The translations under genes and the position numbers were made by a program. This document shows positions 12,600-29,999 of a stretch of 64,000 nucleotides of DNA, piece after piece. The notes beneath the pieces are model-generated. The model was not told the origin of the DNA. It saw nothing but the letters and a program-made list of their open reading frames with translations, and searched no databases. Source of the stretch: Misgurnus anguillicaudatus (lineage: Eukaryota > Chordata > Actinopteri > Cypriniformes > Cobitidae). The first letter of the stretch is position 1. Each line of letters starts with the position of its first letter. Location: the NCBI RefSeq assembly GCF_027580225.2, contig NC_073355.2:20457501-20521500 (forward strand), given 5' to 3'.

Positions 12600-12800
12600 T
12601 TTGTCTCCTGTTTTGACATTCAACCATCATCAGATCCTACTCCCCTCCAATGTTTCATTTCTTATCTCTCTAAGAGATCTTTCAGAATGTCGTGGAAGGG
12701 TGCTCTGTCCACAGCTCACCAGATGGTCACTGGGGTTCCTCAGGGATCAGTGCTTGGTCCACTTTTTTTTTCCATCTACACAACATTCTTAGGACTTATC
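12600..12800 (+). pseudogene. LINE reverse-transcriptase fragment
   Basis: In one plus frame the translation contains LSKRSFRMSWKGALST followed by VTGVPQGSVLGPLFFSIYT, the conserved reverse-transcriptase motif (x-G-V-P-Q-G-S-x-L-G-P) of jockey/L2/CR1-type LINEs. Only about 60 residues are recognisable; the finger and YxDD motifs are absent, so this is a dead 5'-truncated fragment. Confidence 0.7.
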
Positions 12801-13015
12801 ATACAGGCACATGGTCTGATCTTTCTTTTCATCTTTTTCATACAATCTATATTTGAATTGTGTTTGCACATGCACATTCATAGTTGCATAACTGCCTGTG
12901 TACCACTGTGTTACTAAACCTTTAGTAAATATATCTATTGTATCAGCAAGCAATTTTGCATTTAAAAGACATTTGTTGTGTCTAAACGCAGCCCGTCTAA
13001 TCATTGTCTAACCAG

Positions 13016-13297
13016 ACTTGAACCAGACTTCTAAACTTTAAACAATTGTTGCCTGGCGTTAGGGTCAGAGTTGGGTTTGGGTAAGGATGTCATTTTATGT
13101 AATGTAAATCTAATCCTAAACCGAAGCGATAATGGTAAGAAAATAGGACAAAACAGTTGAGTAACAAATCCGTGAGAATGCCACAGAAAAGAAAGTCTGT
13201 GGCAGGGCCACGGAAAAATGCGTAGATCCGTGAGAATGCCACAGAAAAATGAGCAAAAAATTCTGTGACTATCTCACGGAACTTCATGAGATCAGGT
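13016..13297. repeat. Fold-back repeat family 'CACG', copy 3, truncated
   Basis: It matches the right two-thirds of the copy at 10712-11133, including 'tttgggtaaggatgtcattt', 'acagttgagtaac' and the terminus 'cttcatgagatcaggttgt'. The left arm is missing. Confidence 0.65.
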
Positions 13298-13581
13298 TGT
13301 CTAACCATAGCCTAAAAAGAAAATAAATAATTACATGAAACCAAACAACATGTAATCACTGCTGATTTAGATATCATGATGGAATATAATACACCTCATA
13401 AGTTATTTTGGCAAAACAACATAAACAAATTCAAGTTTATTTTGGCTAGAAGTAGACTGAATATGTTTACATGTTGTAATAACTTAGTTAACAAGACATT
13501 AAATAGACGGCAATTGCTTTCTAGTTTACAATTTCGTAAGTAACAAAAAAAAAACCCTGAAAAATATGTATGTATCTTGAT

Positions 13582-13616
<35 letters not shown>
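13582..13616. repeat. GA microsatellite
   Basis: An uninterrupted run of about fifteen GA dinucleotides. It makes the minus-strand open frames here Ser/Leu-rich, which is why those are not listed as genes. Confidence 0.9.
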
Positions 13617-13819
13617 CATTTTGACAACTTGTAATGAGTGTATAATGTACAGTGTATGATGATGGATTGGACAGGAAACAACAGGCGAAACATGCAAAAA
13701 TATGCATTACATGGGCTACACATTCCGAGAATAACACAGATTGAGAATGCCATAGACAATCGATAAGACAACACACCAGAAACTACCCACTACACTTTTA
13801 ACAATAAAGGTGCTTAAAG

Positions 13820-13990
13820 AGCGATGTCATAGAAGAACCATTTTTGATTCCACAAAGAACCATTTAGTCAAAGGCTCTTTAAATTTACTTCTTACCTTTA
13901 TATAATCTGAAGATACTTTTATCACATCAAAGAACCTTTTGTGAAACAGAAAGGTTCTTTGGATATTAAAGGTTCTTTATAAAACCATAA
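13820..13990. repeat. MITE-like 'AAAGAACC' repeat
   Basis: The motif 'aaagaaccatt' occurs near the left and 'aaaggttctttat' near the right as imperfect inverted complements. This is a common short fish repeat with no coding content. Confidence 0.5.
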
Positions 13991-14321
13991 ACACAAAATC
14001 CCTGGGTTTTTGCTTAGACGGTCCTATCCATATGCATTTCCAGAAGCCTGCCTCCCATATCTGTCAGCCACCCTTGTGTCATAATAAACCATGATAAAGA
14101 ATGACTAACTAACTACAACGTGCTTTTCAACAGAATATTACTAATCTGTTTGCGATTTCAGTAAATTTAGTACATTAAGTAAAGGCAGGTGTTTTTCACG
14201 TGCACATTCCCGAGTACTTAACAGCACTGCTTATTTCATTTGTATAAACCACTGAACCGCACAGTTTAGATCACTGATAAGGTTGCTTAATCAGTAACAA
14301 TATCATTGCACTTTACAAACA

Positions 14322-14368
14322 TGCATTTGGCAGACGCTTTCATCCAAAGCGACTTACAGTGCATTATA
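14322..14368. repeat. Conserved fish repeat core (CCAAAGCGACTTACA), copy 2
   Basis: Reads 'tttggcagacgctttcatcc' followed by 'aaagcgacttacagtgcat', the same core as at 12455. Confidence 0.5.
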
Positions 14369-14829
14369 AGCTATACATTTTATCCTTATTTGTGTTCCCA
14401 AACCCATGACCTGTTGAGCTGCAAAAGCAACGCTCTATGAGCTATACAGGAAAAATAAAGTTTTGCATTTTGTTAAGAAGATTTAAAGTGATGGTTTTGT
14501 ACTTTGAAGACACATTCAATGAAAAAGACAAAAAACAAAACAAAAAAACAAAATAGATAGAGCTTAATAATGTATTCATACACTAGGCAGAAAAGAACAG
14601 TATGTCCTGTTTGAAGACACCTGGGGAATTCTCATGACGTATTTAAGTAACCCATTCATTCAGTCACAGTTCACTGAATTTTAAAAGCCACTTACAGTCA
14701 CAACTTGAAATGTATGTTGACACTCATTTACTTTACAATATAGGGTGTAATAGTAAACATTAGTAAATGCCTAATTAGTAAAGTAATTAGTATTAATTAG
14801 TAAAACTAACATGAACGATATAGTTTTTC

Positions 14830-15740
14830 AAGAAGTATTGATTCCTGTTAGCCTGACGTTGTCATACTCAATTCTAGTCAGAATTTGAGTCTGATACCGC
14901 TCCATTGAGCTATAATTATGAGGCGTGTCTCAACCGAAAAATGCCTCTGCACTCAATTGGATAGACCTACGACCAATCAGAGCAATGGAGTGTGTGACGT
15001 ATGTTGAAATTACGTCTTTGCAGCCTGACCGAACTGCTAGTTATTTCACTACAATGACACTAACATTGTGATTATACTGAGTTAGCGAATGTACATCAAC
15101 ACCTATTATGTTTACAACATTTTGTTTATATCACAACACGAAGTATTTACTAAGTCATAGAGTAAGACTATCTCTTACCATTTGTACGTTAGGTGAACTT
15201 CATCCACGACGATACCCATTACGTTGGCTTGAAAATATTGGAGCCTAGCATGTCCCTCCACTTATTCAGCAACCACGATTCCGGGCTTCCGAAAAGAAGC
15301 TGGCAACGACCGCTAATTATATCCATCTCGTCGTGCATGCTGAGTTGCATCGCCGTGATAACGTTAGCCATTTCAGTTGCTACTAACTTTTGCCTAATAG
15401 GAAGGACGGCAAAAACATCAACAAATGCCCTGCTCGCGTTTCTCTGTTCCTCTTTTAAAATCAATGCTCTGTCAATATCTTTTAGAACAGACTCAATGTC
15501 AGAATCCACACATCTGAACTCTACAGCGGCAGCCATTCAACACACGCGCTCTTTGGTGACGTGGTTCATTACGTTACTGTTGATTATCTGTCCATCATCG
15601 CATAAAGCCCGCCCTGACAATTTGATTGGTTCGACCAGCATTTGTCCTAGCATAGTAGCTCCTCAACGCAGAAACCCCAGACCGATCTTCCCGTTTTCAA
15701 AATCTTGTGGGCGGGGCTAAGATCGATTGGCACCCAGGCT
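14830..15740. other. GC-richer block, possibly a decayed element
   Basis: This block differs in composition from its AT-rich surroundings and contains the 105-codon minus-strand frame described separately. Its left part ('ccattgagctataattatga') looks like a dispersed fish repeat. No terminal repeats could be defined. Confidence 0.35.
15219..15536 (-). CDS. Hypothetical 105-residue protein, transposon-associated or pseudogenic
   Basis: The frame opens with MAAAVEFRCVDSDIESVLKD and continues with a mixed, globular-looking composition (Leu, Ile, Val, Glu, Arg) with no low-complexity runs, unlike most chance frames in this window. It has a predicted helical character (IESVLKDIDRALILKEEQRN), no signal peptide and no membrane segment. 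The upstream region is GC-richer and has 'ttggtgacgtggttcat'-like sequence that could be a promoter with a CRE-like TGACGT. No family is recognised. It could be a first exon, since a GT lies near its end, or a short exon of a Harbinger- or hAT-type element. It is listed because its composition is protein-like, not because function is known. Confidence 0.3.
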   Translation of the reverse strand: MAAAVEFRCVDSDIESVLKDIDRALILKEEQRNASRAFVDVFAVLPIRQKLVATEMANVITAMQLSMHDEMDIISGRCQLLFGSPESWLLNKWRDMLGSNIFKPT

Positions 15741-15749
15741 AGATTCTTG

Positions 15750-15931
15750 TTAAAGGCGGAGTCCATGATGTTTGAAAGCCAATGTTGATATTTGAAATCA
15801 CCTAAACAAACACGCCCCACACATACGCAACCCGGCATTTGATTTGATTTGATTGGCTATAAGTGTGTTTTGGTAGTCGGCCCGTCTCCTTTTCCAACGC
15901 GTTTTTCAAACATCATGGACTCCGCCTTTAA
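15750..15931. mobile_element. MITE with TTAA target duplication and 24-bp perfect TIRs
   Basis: TTAA at 15750-15753 and 15928-15931 bracket a 174-bp element. Its ends AGGCGGAGTCCATGATG and CATCATGGACTCCGCCT are perfect inverted complements, extending through TTTGAAA. It is non-coding and of the piggyBac/Kolobok type by its target site. The near-perfect ends suggest a recent insertion compared with most neighbours. Confidence 0.85.
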
Positions 15932-16278
15932 TGTTACTGTCAAAATAGTTTTTCATGTTTATGGTGCATTAATTAATGTTAATAGTTACACTTGATGTTA
16001 TAAATGCATTAGTAAATGCTAAAATTAATATGAATAAGATAAATAAATGATGTAGTTCAATGCATTAACTAATTGTTAACAAGTTTTATGGTTTAAAATT
16101 TAAACCACCATCTCAATTTTACAAACTACTTAGACAAAATCCAACACTATTCACATCTGTTGCCTTTCACTTTTTTTTGTCATCAAATAAAGACACACGC
16201 TAACACAACATTATTGAAAATACCAAGAAATTTATCAAGCTGGGTATTACACTATAGCAAATCAAACTGAATGACAAG

Positions 16279-16508
16279 GCAAATTTGGTAACACTTTTTT
16301 ACGGTGTCTTTGTTACACGTGATACATGTAATTATTATAGTAATAACAGTTAATTATGCATAATTACATGCAATTTATCCTAAACCAAACCCTAATCCTA
16401 ACACCAACCCTATAGTAAGTACATGTTGTTGATGATTATTACTAAGTACCTAAATATATAATTACACTGTAACAGTGACACCTTAAAATAAAGTGTAACC
16501 GCAAATTT
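16279..16508. mobile_element. hAT-type MITE with 8-bp target duplication
   Basis: An exact 8-bp duplication GCAAATTT lies at 16279-16286 and 16501-16508. The element between them starts GGTAACACTTTTTTACGGTG and ends with the imperfect inverted complement ...AAAGTGTAACC. The termini resemble those of the larger element at 43799-45284, so the two are related. Confidence 0.85.
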
Positions 16509-17439
16509 TAACACTAAAATCGCAATATTGGTAAAAGGTTGACATGTAAAGATTAGAGAACTAACATAAACAACTGTACTGGCATAACTAACATTAACAA
16601 AGATTAATACATGTTGGAAATCTATATTGCTTATTTTTGTTGGCTAATGCATTTACTAATGTTAACAAATACAACTGTAAAGTCTTATAGATATAGTTAT
16701 CTCATGTGACAATTTATTTCCTTGTCATGATCATCATTAATGTGGTAAAATCTAATGAATAATAGTTATTACATATGCTTTCAATCAACATTTATTTCTG
16801 TGTTACTATAATATTTAAACAGCCGTGTGAATTTTGTAAATAAGGCTACTCATTACTCAAATGTTCATTCTATTAATAACTACTACTACTCACATAATCC
16901 CAATTATACACACAAAAAGTGGCATCATAGTAATTTAATAATGAGAATTTTTTTTTAAACATAGCCTACTCGTAAGGTTTTTTCTTATAAAACGTAAAAA
17001 TGACACTGGCTGCTTAGATGTTTTTAGAATAGTTACAGTAATTATTTGAAAGGTCCTTTAACCATGCTTTAAATAAAGGTTGAAATACAGGTTTGTTCCA
17101 GGAAGTATTTTTTAAACACCTCTGCTCGGAACAGGGCCAGCCTGTGGCATAGACGAGATAGGCGGTTGCCTAGGGCACAAAATGATTGAAGGACAGCTCA
17201 TGAAAGGGTTTGTTATGCAGCCTCTCATGAACAGTGTATATTTTATTTTGCAAATCACTGCAAATCACTTTGATGTCATACTGGGTCGGTCTGCGCAGAG
17301 CTGCATGAGTCAAACAAAACATTATGGATTTTTTGATTTGTTTGACTTGCATGCCACCCAAATATGTGTCTAAGGAGTGAGCGAGGTCTATAAAACACTA
17401 CTTTAAAAACTTCGAGCGCGAAGTCCTCCATCAGCTCGC
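16509..17439. other. Intergenic, with a decayed repeat at about 17125-17180
   Basis: Mostly AT-rich unique sequence. The phrase 'ggccagcctgtggcatagac' with 'ggcggttgcctagggc' is a widespread fish repeat end. The mirrored 63-codon open frames around 17170-17370 are chance frames. Confidence 0.45.
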
Positions 17440-18471
17440 AGTGGACTGTCATGCACTGTTGTTTGTCTGTGTTGTTTGATTTCATTACAGTAACTGATAA
17501 AAGCTCATGTCTGTGCATGGGAGCTGTTTGGAGGACTCACCAACAGAAACATAAATTGCCAATGTCAATTAAACTTCCTTTAAGAAAAGATGTAATATAT
17601 GGTTACATCAAATGTGACATGATTATAATACATCACCTTAATTATGCATGACTATGTTTTGCCATTAGAATTTGCCACATACGGGTTTTTCCATATAAAA
17701 AAGAATGAAAATAGAAAATTATAAGGTAAAATGCAAGTAGCACAAAAATGAGAAATATAGCCTGGTAAGAATAACAAATTAAGGACAGTTCCTGTTAGTC
17801 ATTGGTTTTTATATATTTTGAAACAACTTACCAGAATTTAAAGAATTTACAATGCTAGTATTCATACGTGTTTTCCTATAGAAACTTGAGAAAATAATAG
17901 ATCCCTGCCAGTGACTTTAACATCAATGTTTTATTTTCATTTCAAAGTAGAAAAAAGTTTAATTACAAACATTTGATTATTTTACAGTTCACATTTAGAA
18001 AAGTGCGGTAAAAAGAGTTCGCTCATAGGAAATCATAGCAAAACTGCTATTAAAAACCACACAATATTTTCTGAAGTTCTCTCTAATTTAGATCATTATA
18101 AACTTACAGCAGTGTCCCAAGTGTGGTACAGCTCGAGGTAATGAGTTAAATATGATACAGTAGCAGTATTTTAACTATTAGAACTGAAACACTTCAAACT
18201 GGGACATTACCATAAAGTGCAAGTTTGTATAGAAATGCAACAGTGCAATTTGTACAGTACAACGCAATGTGTATGCATAGAAGACAATGAGTACAGTTTA
18301 AACTTAAGCAGTCATTCTGAACGTACAGCCGGTAAGATATAACAACTGATCTCAGTGCAAGAATATTTCTCATAAGTCAAGTAAAAAAGAAATATGGGCT
18401 ATGGGTCTTAGTCACATTTTACAGTCACATTCAATGTTAATCAAAATGTTTCTACTCAGACTTCACTGATC
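17440..18471 (-). repeat. Downstream flank and probable 3' UTR of gene A (co-duplicated)
   Basis: From about 17440 ('ttgatttcatta...aactgataaaagctcatg') to the stop of gene A the sequence matches the flank of gene B (about 24840-26097) and, with interruptions, that of gene C (33280-33420, 50150-50400 and 54190-54954). The part nearest the gene (about 17900-18471) is conserved in all three and is the likely 3' UTR. A minus-strand AATAAA lies at 17930-17935, but the signal is not conserved at that place in B and C. Confidence 0.6.
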
Positions 18472-21466
<2,995 letters not shown>

Positions 21467-21533
21467 CGTCTCTGACAACAGTACGACTGGCTTCAAATGT
21501 CCCCGTTACTCTATTTTCTACACACCCACACTC

Positions 21534-21541
21534 CTTTTATA
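21534..21541 (-). promoter_or_regulatory. TATA box of gene A
   Basis: The minus strand reads TATAAAAGGAGTGTGGGTG, a consensus TATA box about 70 bases before the first ATG. The same block precedes genes B and C. Confidence 0.7.
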
Positions 21542-22870
21542 AGCACATGCTCACTTATAAGATTTAACTAAAACACGCCTTCTGTATCCTTTTCGATCAT
21601 CATACATGCTATTTACTGAACAACCTGTTTGTGGACATAAAGAATTTCAAAAATAATTCAGGAAATGTGATAAGGCACTTGCTGGCAACTCTCAGTCATG
21701 TGTTAATCTCAGCTGGCAAACTGAAAAATTCAAAGTATGAGAACTTATAACTTTTAAAATAACCTGTTTTGGAAATGTGAGTGTTGTTTCTTCCCTGTAA
21801 GCTTGCCTGATAGATTAGCATTCCCAGTCATTGCACTTTAAAAAAAATAAAAAACTTTGGACTGAAGCGAAATGTATTATTAACTAATTGAGTGCATTTG
21901 GCATACAGTGCCTTTAAGGTTTAATGATATAAAATGTGTTCCTTGGGATTGAATCTATGACCCTGGAGTTACAAAACACAAGGACATGGAGTATATTTTT
22001 AGTGTTAAAGTAGACAAACTCCAGTCAGTCTTAGTCATTGGTCTCTCTCCTCAACATTCCTTAGAAACCGATTTATCACAATGAATAAAGTCTGCATAAA
22101 TTTAACTTTTTATGAACAGCTCAAATTTTAATGAGAGGGCTTTGTTTGATTCATAAGACTTTGCTCAACAAACGTGACACCCAAATGTAACATTATAAGT
22201 CTCGAATGAAAAGTGAGAGTTGAAAGAATGTCCGGTAGTGAACTTTTGTTTACAGTTTTTATATCGTAATTCGATCAGAAACATTAAGATTGTGAGGCAA
22301 ACAAAGCGTTTTGGATTAAAAGGCTTGAATATACCATTTCCTTGGATTTATGAAAACTATTTGTTTTGGACAATTTTACCGACCAACGTGGATAAAGGGA
22401 AGAATTTGAAGGTAAGTAAACAAACAAACTGAATTGGCGCCGCCCGGTTCAAGTAACTAACAACAAGATACAGTTTTATGACTTTTATGACATGTGTGTT
22501 GTGCTTAATGGAGTGCTGAGCGTCTAAACACTGACCGTATATTTTGAAGATTTAATGCTTAAATGTTACAATGAAGTTTAGGCTGCCTCACTTCCGAGGG
22601 GGGGGGGTGCCATGTATGGCACAGTGTTCCCTATCAGGTTAAGGCTGACTTTAGTAGTTCTGATGCATTTTCAAGTAAAACATAATATTCAATGTGAAAT
22701 AAAAAGGGTATGGCTTGTTCCCCCTCCTGTGAATGCATTGGATCGAAAATGAAGAACTGCTGTTTCTGAAAAGAATGTGTACAGATTTAGATTTTTTATA
22801 GATTCATTTGCACAGATGGGAACACCTCCAGGTATGAGTGGGTCTTAATGTGTATATCAAATTAAACCAA
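21542..22870. other. Upstream region of gene A
   Basis: Non-coding. About 21560-22140 is homologous to the sequence upstream of genes B (about 29150-29300) and C (about 58980-59500), including 'ctgtttgtggacataaagaa', so it belongs to the duplicated unit and may hold shared promoter elements. A 70-codon open frame at 22220-22432 has no recognisable motif. A run of ten G lies near 22600. Confidence 0.5.
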
Positions 22871-22873
22871 TGG

Positions 22874-24055
22874 TGGGGTGTGACATCACTGGCAGGATGA
22901 CGTGGGAGCCAGAAAGTAAAAGGCGATCCAAAAGAACTCCCTCGCTATCTGAAATATTGTTGAAGATGGCTTAACAGGTAAGCAGGAAGTATGGTAAGAG
23001 AGACACAGCGTCTCATTCCCTTCTTAGAAAACAATGGTTACATACGTAACCCGAGACGTTTCCTTTTCAGGGAACTAGCATTGCGTTGCCATAATGACGC
23101 TTTAGGAACACTATACCCAATCCACCAGAATACGAGTGCCTGTCTTTGTGAAAAAAGCACAACTAAGACCTAAGCAACCAAGATCCAGGAACAAAAGTGA
23201 GATCTAACTCATATAACTGTTCAAAAGTGAGCGGTGAGGACCAGCCTGCCGCATCACAGAGATCCTGGACCGAGGCACCTGCCCAAAGGGCTTTAGATGC
23301 TGCCATACCTCTAGTTAAATGCGCTCTGATGGTTAAAGGAGAGGGACGTCCGGAGGCTCATAAGCCTCATAAGCCGACACTGGCCTTTTTGAGAAAGTAA
23401 CCATGGTCTCTCCCATAATACTAAGGTCTTGATCATGTGACATGGGTTGCCCCTCATAGTTATAGGACGGATTCTGTACGTCCAGGAGACAACCGAGCCT
23501 GCAGTTGTTGAAATCCATACTACGCCCAGAAAAGAGGTTCTCTGTGCTGGAAAGGCAGACTTTGCTTGGCATTAAGGTGATCTTTCATAACCGATCCTCA
23601 GCCTAAAAGAGATGCATCTGTCGATAATGACATGTGGCGACAGACCGCACCTAACCTCGGGCCTTGAGACAGAAACACAAAATCTTTCCATATTCTTAGG
23701 GTACGAAGACATTTGCATGTAACCCTGAACATGGAAAAACAATTGACCCTGGGGGGAACCCTGTTTTCAAGCCCCCAATAGGTGTGCGATTGAGCCAGCT
23801 TCGTCGTCGAGTTCCATATTACCCCCAAAATGTGATCACCTGCGTCTGGACTAAAATACATTTCTTGATGTTCAGTCTCGATGCTGTGCTGCCATTTGTG
23901 CTGACTGGGCTAACATTAGCCAATCGTCAATATGCATGAGTATTTATTAATTAGTATGCAAAACGCCCCATCATTGGTTGAATTTAAAATGCACATTCAG
24001 ACCCACTCACACCTGGAGATGTTTCCAAAGTTCCTCGAAAGGGAACTAGTAATGT
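22874..24055 (+). repeat. Dispersed repeat 'R', copy 1 (DIRS-terminus-like)
   Basis: It starts near 'atgacgtgggagccag' and contains 'aacaggtaagcaggaagtat', then the short palindrome GGTTACATACGTAACC at about 23037-23052, with fold-back flanks around 'cgtctcattcccttct' and 'gtttccttttcagggaact'. Copies recur at 30895-32585 and 39066-40640. The same palindromic core lies in the internal complementary region of the DIRS element at 47122-47145, so R is probably the terminal or internal complementary region of a second DIRS family. The short open frames within it are not genes. Confidence 0.5.
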
Positions 24056-24984
24056 TTACTAACATACCTAGTCATTTCTGATATAATGTAGACTTCCACT
24101 TAAAAGTAGCAAGTTAAATTGACTTGTTTATAACAATAGGCAACACACAAAGGGAATTTTTCCAACCTGTACAGATTTGACTTATTTGCAGAGTAATTAT
24201 GAGGTTTTAACTAGGTTATGGATATACATTTATGAATTGTAATATTTATAATTATAATTAATATAGAAATTGTCTTTGTTTCTTTTCTCACGTAATATCA
24301 TATAGAGATTGGACACATCTGTACCCAGTTGTACTTGTATCATTTATTTCCTATAATGAAAGATATTCAGGACTGACTCTATGTCAATCAATGAATGAAC
24401 TGAATTCTCTACAGAAGCAGACAACAAACTGTACTGTTCACATGTATCTTATTCATTATAGTGGAGAGAAATACAATGAGTTGAAAGTGGTGGATGCATA
24501 CAAAATAAAAAACACTGATCACCCAAACAGTGACTCAACAAAAAACTATAATATACAACAACATCAACAATGCAGTGTTCAGCTCTTTGAAAAATAAAAA
24601 AATAAATGTAATTATTTATTTATATGTCCAATCAGTTGTTATTCTTTGACCAAAATTGAATCATTCTAACTTTTCAGGAGCAAGGCCTTATCGGTACACC
24701 TCACAGCATTTTGAACTGATCATTTTTAAGTTTATGTTTTTTGTAAGTTAATAAGTTAAATGTACAAAGATAATTAAGTTATGGATCCAAAACACAAACT
24801 TTTTGAGTACAAACAAAATGCATGTGACGTCATATGCATTGGACAGTTGTTTGATTTCATTAACTGATAAAAGCTCATGTCTGTGGCGGTGGGGGTTGTT
24901 TGGAGGATCCACCAGCAGAAATGTAAATTGGTGCCTATTTTGCAAATGCCAATTGAACTTCCTTTTAGATTGCAAGAGATTGAA
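24056..24984. repeat. Duplicated flank segment, copy 1
   Basis: Landmarks 'cttccacttaaaagtagcaa', 'ctgtacccagttgtacttg', 'ctctacagaagcagac' and 'ctgataaaagctcatgtctg' recur in the same order at 32586-33420 and in part at 47450-47660 and 59690-59800. It is non-coding and is part of the unit that carries each protease gene. Confidence 0.65.
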
Positions 24985-24986
24985 AA

Positions 24987-25172
24987 ATACACTGTAAAAA
25001 TATGTAGCATTTTTGTCAAATCAACATAAATTTTAGTTGAACTTAAAAAATTATTTTAACTTGATTTTACAAGTTATGTCAACTTTTCACAAGCCAAAAC
25101 TTAAAATATTAGGTGGAATTGACTTGCAAAACCAAGTTGTTTTAACGTCATGCTGCATATTTTTACAGTGTA
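24987..25172. mobile_element. MITE with ACACTGTAAAAATATG ends and TA target
   Basis: Left end ACACTGTAAAAATATG and right end CATATTTTTACAGTGT are inverted complements, flanked by TA. The empty site is visible in the gene A flank near 17595-17605, and the right half of the same insertion persists in the gene C flank near 50150-50185. Its TA target suggests a Tc1/mariner-type source. Confidence 0.75.
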
Positions 25173-26097
25173 CTGTATGGTTACAACAAATGTGACATCA
25201 CCCAGATAAACTTAACAACCTGTCATTTTGGACTAATATAAACACTGTCTGCATCCTGACATGATTATAATACATCATCTAAATTTTGCGTGACCATGTT
25301 TTTCCATTAGCATTAGCCACATACGCTGATGGGATTAAATGAAAAAATAAATGAAAATAGAAAATGATATGGAAAAACAGAGGTACTAGTGTTAGAAAGA
25401 GAAATTAAGAACAAGTTAAGAATGGTTCATGTCAGTCACTGATGTTTATATATTTTGAAATTGCTTACAATGTATTCATATTTATACCACTTTTTTTCCT
25501 ATAGAAACTTGAGAAAAGAATAGATTTATGCAATGTCTTTAACATCAATGTATTATTTTAATTTCAAATTCAAAAAGTTTATTTACAAACATTTGATTGT
25601 TTTACAGTTCACATTTAGAAAAGTGTAGTAAAAAGAGATCTTAATTTAGATCATTATAAATGTACAGCAATGTCCCAAGTGTGGTACAGCTCGAGGTAAT
25701 GAGTTAAATATGATACAGTAGCAGTATTTTAGCTATTAGAACTGAAACACTTCAAATTGGGACATTACCATAAAGTGCAAGTTTGCATAGAAATGCTACA
25801 ATGCAATTTGTACAGTACAATGCAATGTGTATGCATAGATAGTAGAAGACAAATGCCCGGGTTACAGTTTAAATTTAAGCAGTCATTCTGAACGTACAGC
25901 CAGTAAGATATAACAACTGATCTCAGTGCAAGAATATTTCTCATAAGTCAAGTAAAAAGAAATATGAAAGCCTTATGATTAAAGAATTAACAGTCTATAA
26001 ACAGTCAGATGAATCGAATGAAAACCTGCATTATTCGTCACATTTTACAGTCACATTCAAGGTTAATCAAAATGTTTCTACTCAGACTTCACTGATC
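25173..26097 (-). repeat. Downstream flank and probable 3' UTR of gene B
   Basis: Co-linear with the gene A flank 17600-18471. A minus-strand AATAAA lies near 25577-25583. It contains about 60 bases just before the stop (around 25970-26035) that gene A lacks and gene C shares in part. Confidence 0.6.
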
Positions 26098-29052
<2,955 letters not shown>

Positions 29053-29121
29053 TATCTCTGACAACAGTAAGACTGGCTTCAACTTTTGTACTGTTAACCT
29101 GCTGTTTGCACACCCACACTC

Positions 29122-29129
29122 CTTTCATA
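29122..29129 (-). promoter_or_regulatory. Degraded TATA box of gene B
   Basis: The minus strand reads TATGAAAGGAGTGTGGGTG where genes A and C have TATAAAAGGAGTGTGGGTG, a single A-to-G change in the TATA core. It may weaken the promoter. Confidence 0.6.
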
Positions 29130-29139
29130 GGCACATGCT

Positions 29140-29999
29140 CACTTAAAAGATTTAACTAAGACACGCCTTCTGCCTGTAATCCATTTCAGTCTTCAATGTG
29201 TTATTTACTTAGAAACCTGTTTGTGGACATAAAGAATTTTGCAAAAATAAACAGGAATTCAGGAACTGTGATAAGGCACTTGCTGGAGACTCTCAGTTAG
29301 GCTGAATAACTGTCTTTATATATCAATACACAAGTAAAATGCAAGTACTCTGAAAAAGAGAGTACAAAAATCGAGTGTCTGCAGACCTCTAACAGCTAAT
29401 TTTTCCATTCACTCCACCCCCTCCCTTCTGGGCTTCTTCTAAAGCCACGCCCCCAAAACACATGAGACAAGCTGAGAGGAAGGAGCGTGGTGTATGTAGT
29501 AACATCATGTCAGAATCACATGTAATAATACACCTAACTTTATCACTATGAGTATAAACAAATAGGATGGCTTTTAGTATTCACTATCAAGCTAGCATGT
29601 TGATACTGGTAAAGTTTAAATTATATTTAGTTTGATTCGGTAACGAATGAGCTAGTTACATTTAAAAGACAAAGCTAAAAACAGGTTGCATTGATGCACG
29701 TTTTTCCATTACCATGAGTTACACTGTGATGATGGTGGATTTCATGGAAGAATTATAACATATACAGTGTTTTGCATGTAAGAGTTTCCATGATGAAAGC
29801 ATTGTTGACTCTGAAGAGGACTACATTCCGGAGACAATACCGCTACCACATAGTCGACTCGAGGAAAAGCCACGTGATATTTACCCTCGTTTTATTTCGC
29901 TGACTGCATATGCAGGTACTGTGAATTTTGAATGCTCTTTCTCAGCCGTACTTTTGCTCTTCCTAGATTTCGTGCCTCGTGCACTCTCAAATCAATCAG
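29140..29999. other. Upstream region of gene B
   Basis: The first 150 bases match the upstream region of genes A and C. Beyond about 29300 the sequence diverges, with a purine/pyrimidine-skewed block near 29400-29480 ('cactccaccccctccctt'). No gene seen. Confidence 0.45.

Noticed and set aside
13396..13776. 126-codon minus-strand frame with runs of Ser-Leu
   Set aside because: Much of it is the translation of the GA microsatellite and AT-rich flanks.
23597..23861. Short frames in repeat R resembling small proteins
   Set aside because: The frames are not conserved among the three R copies, which differ by many small insertions and deletions.
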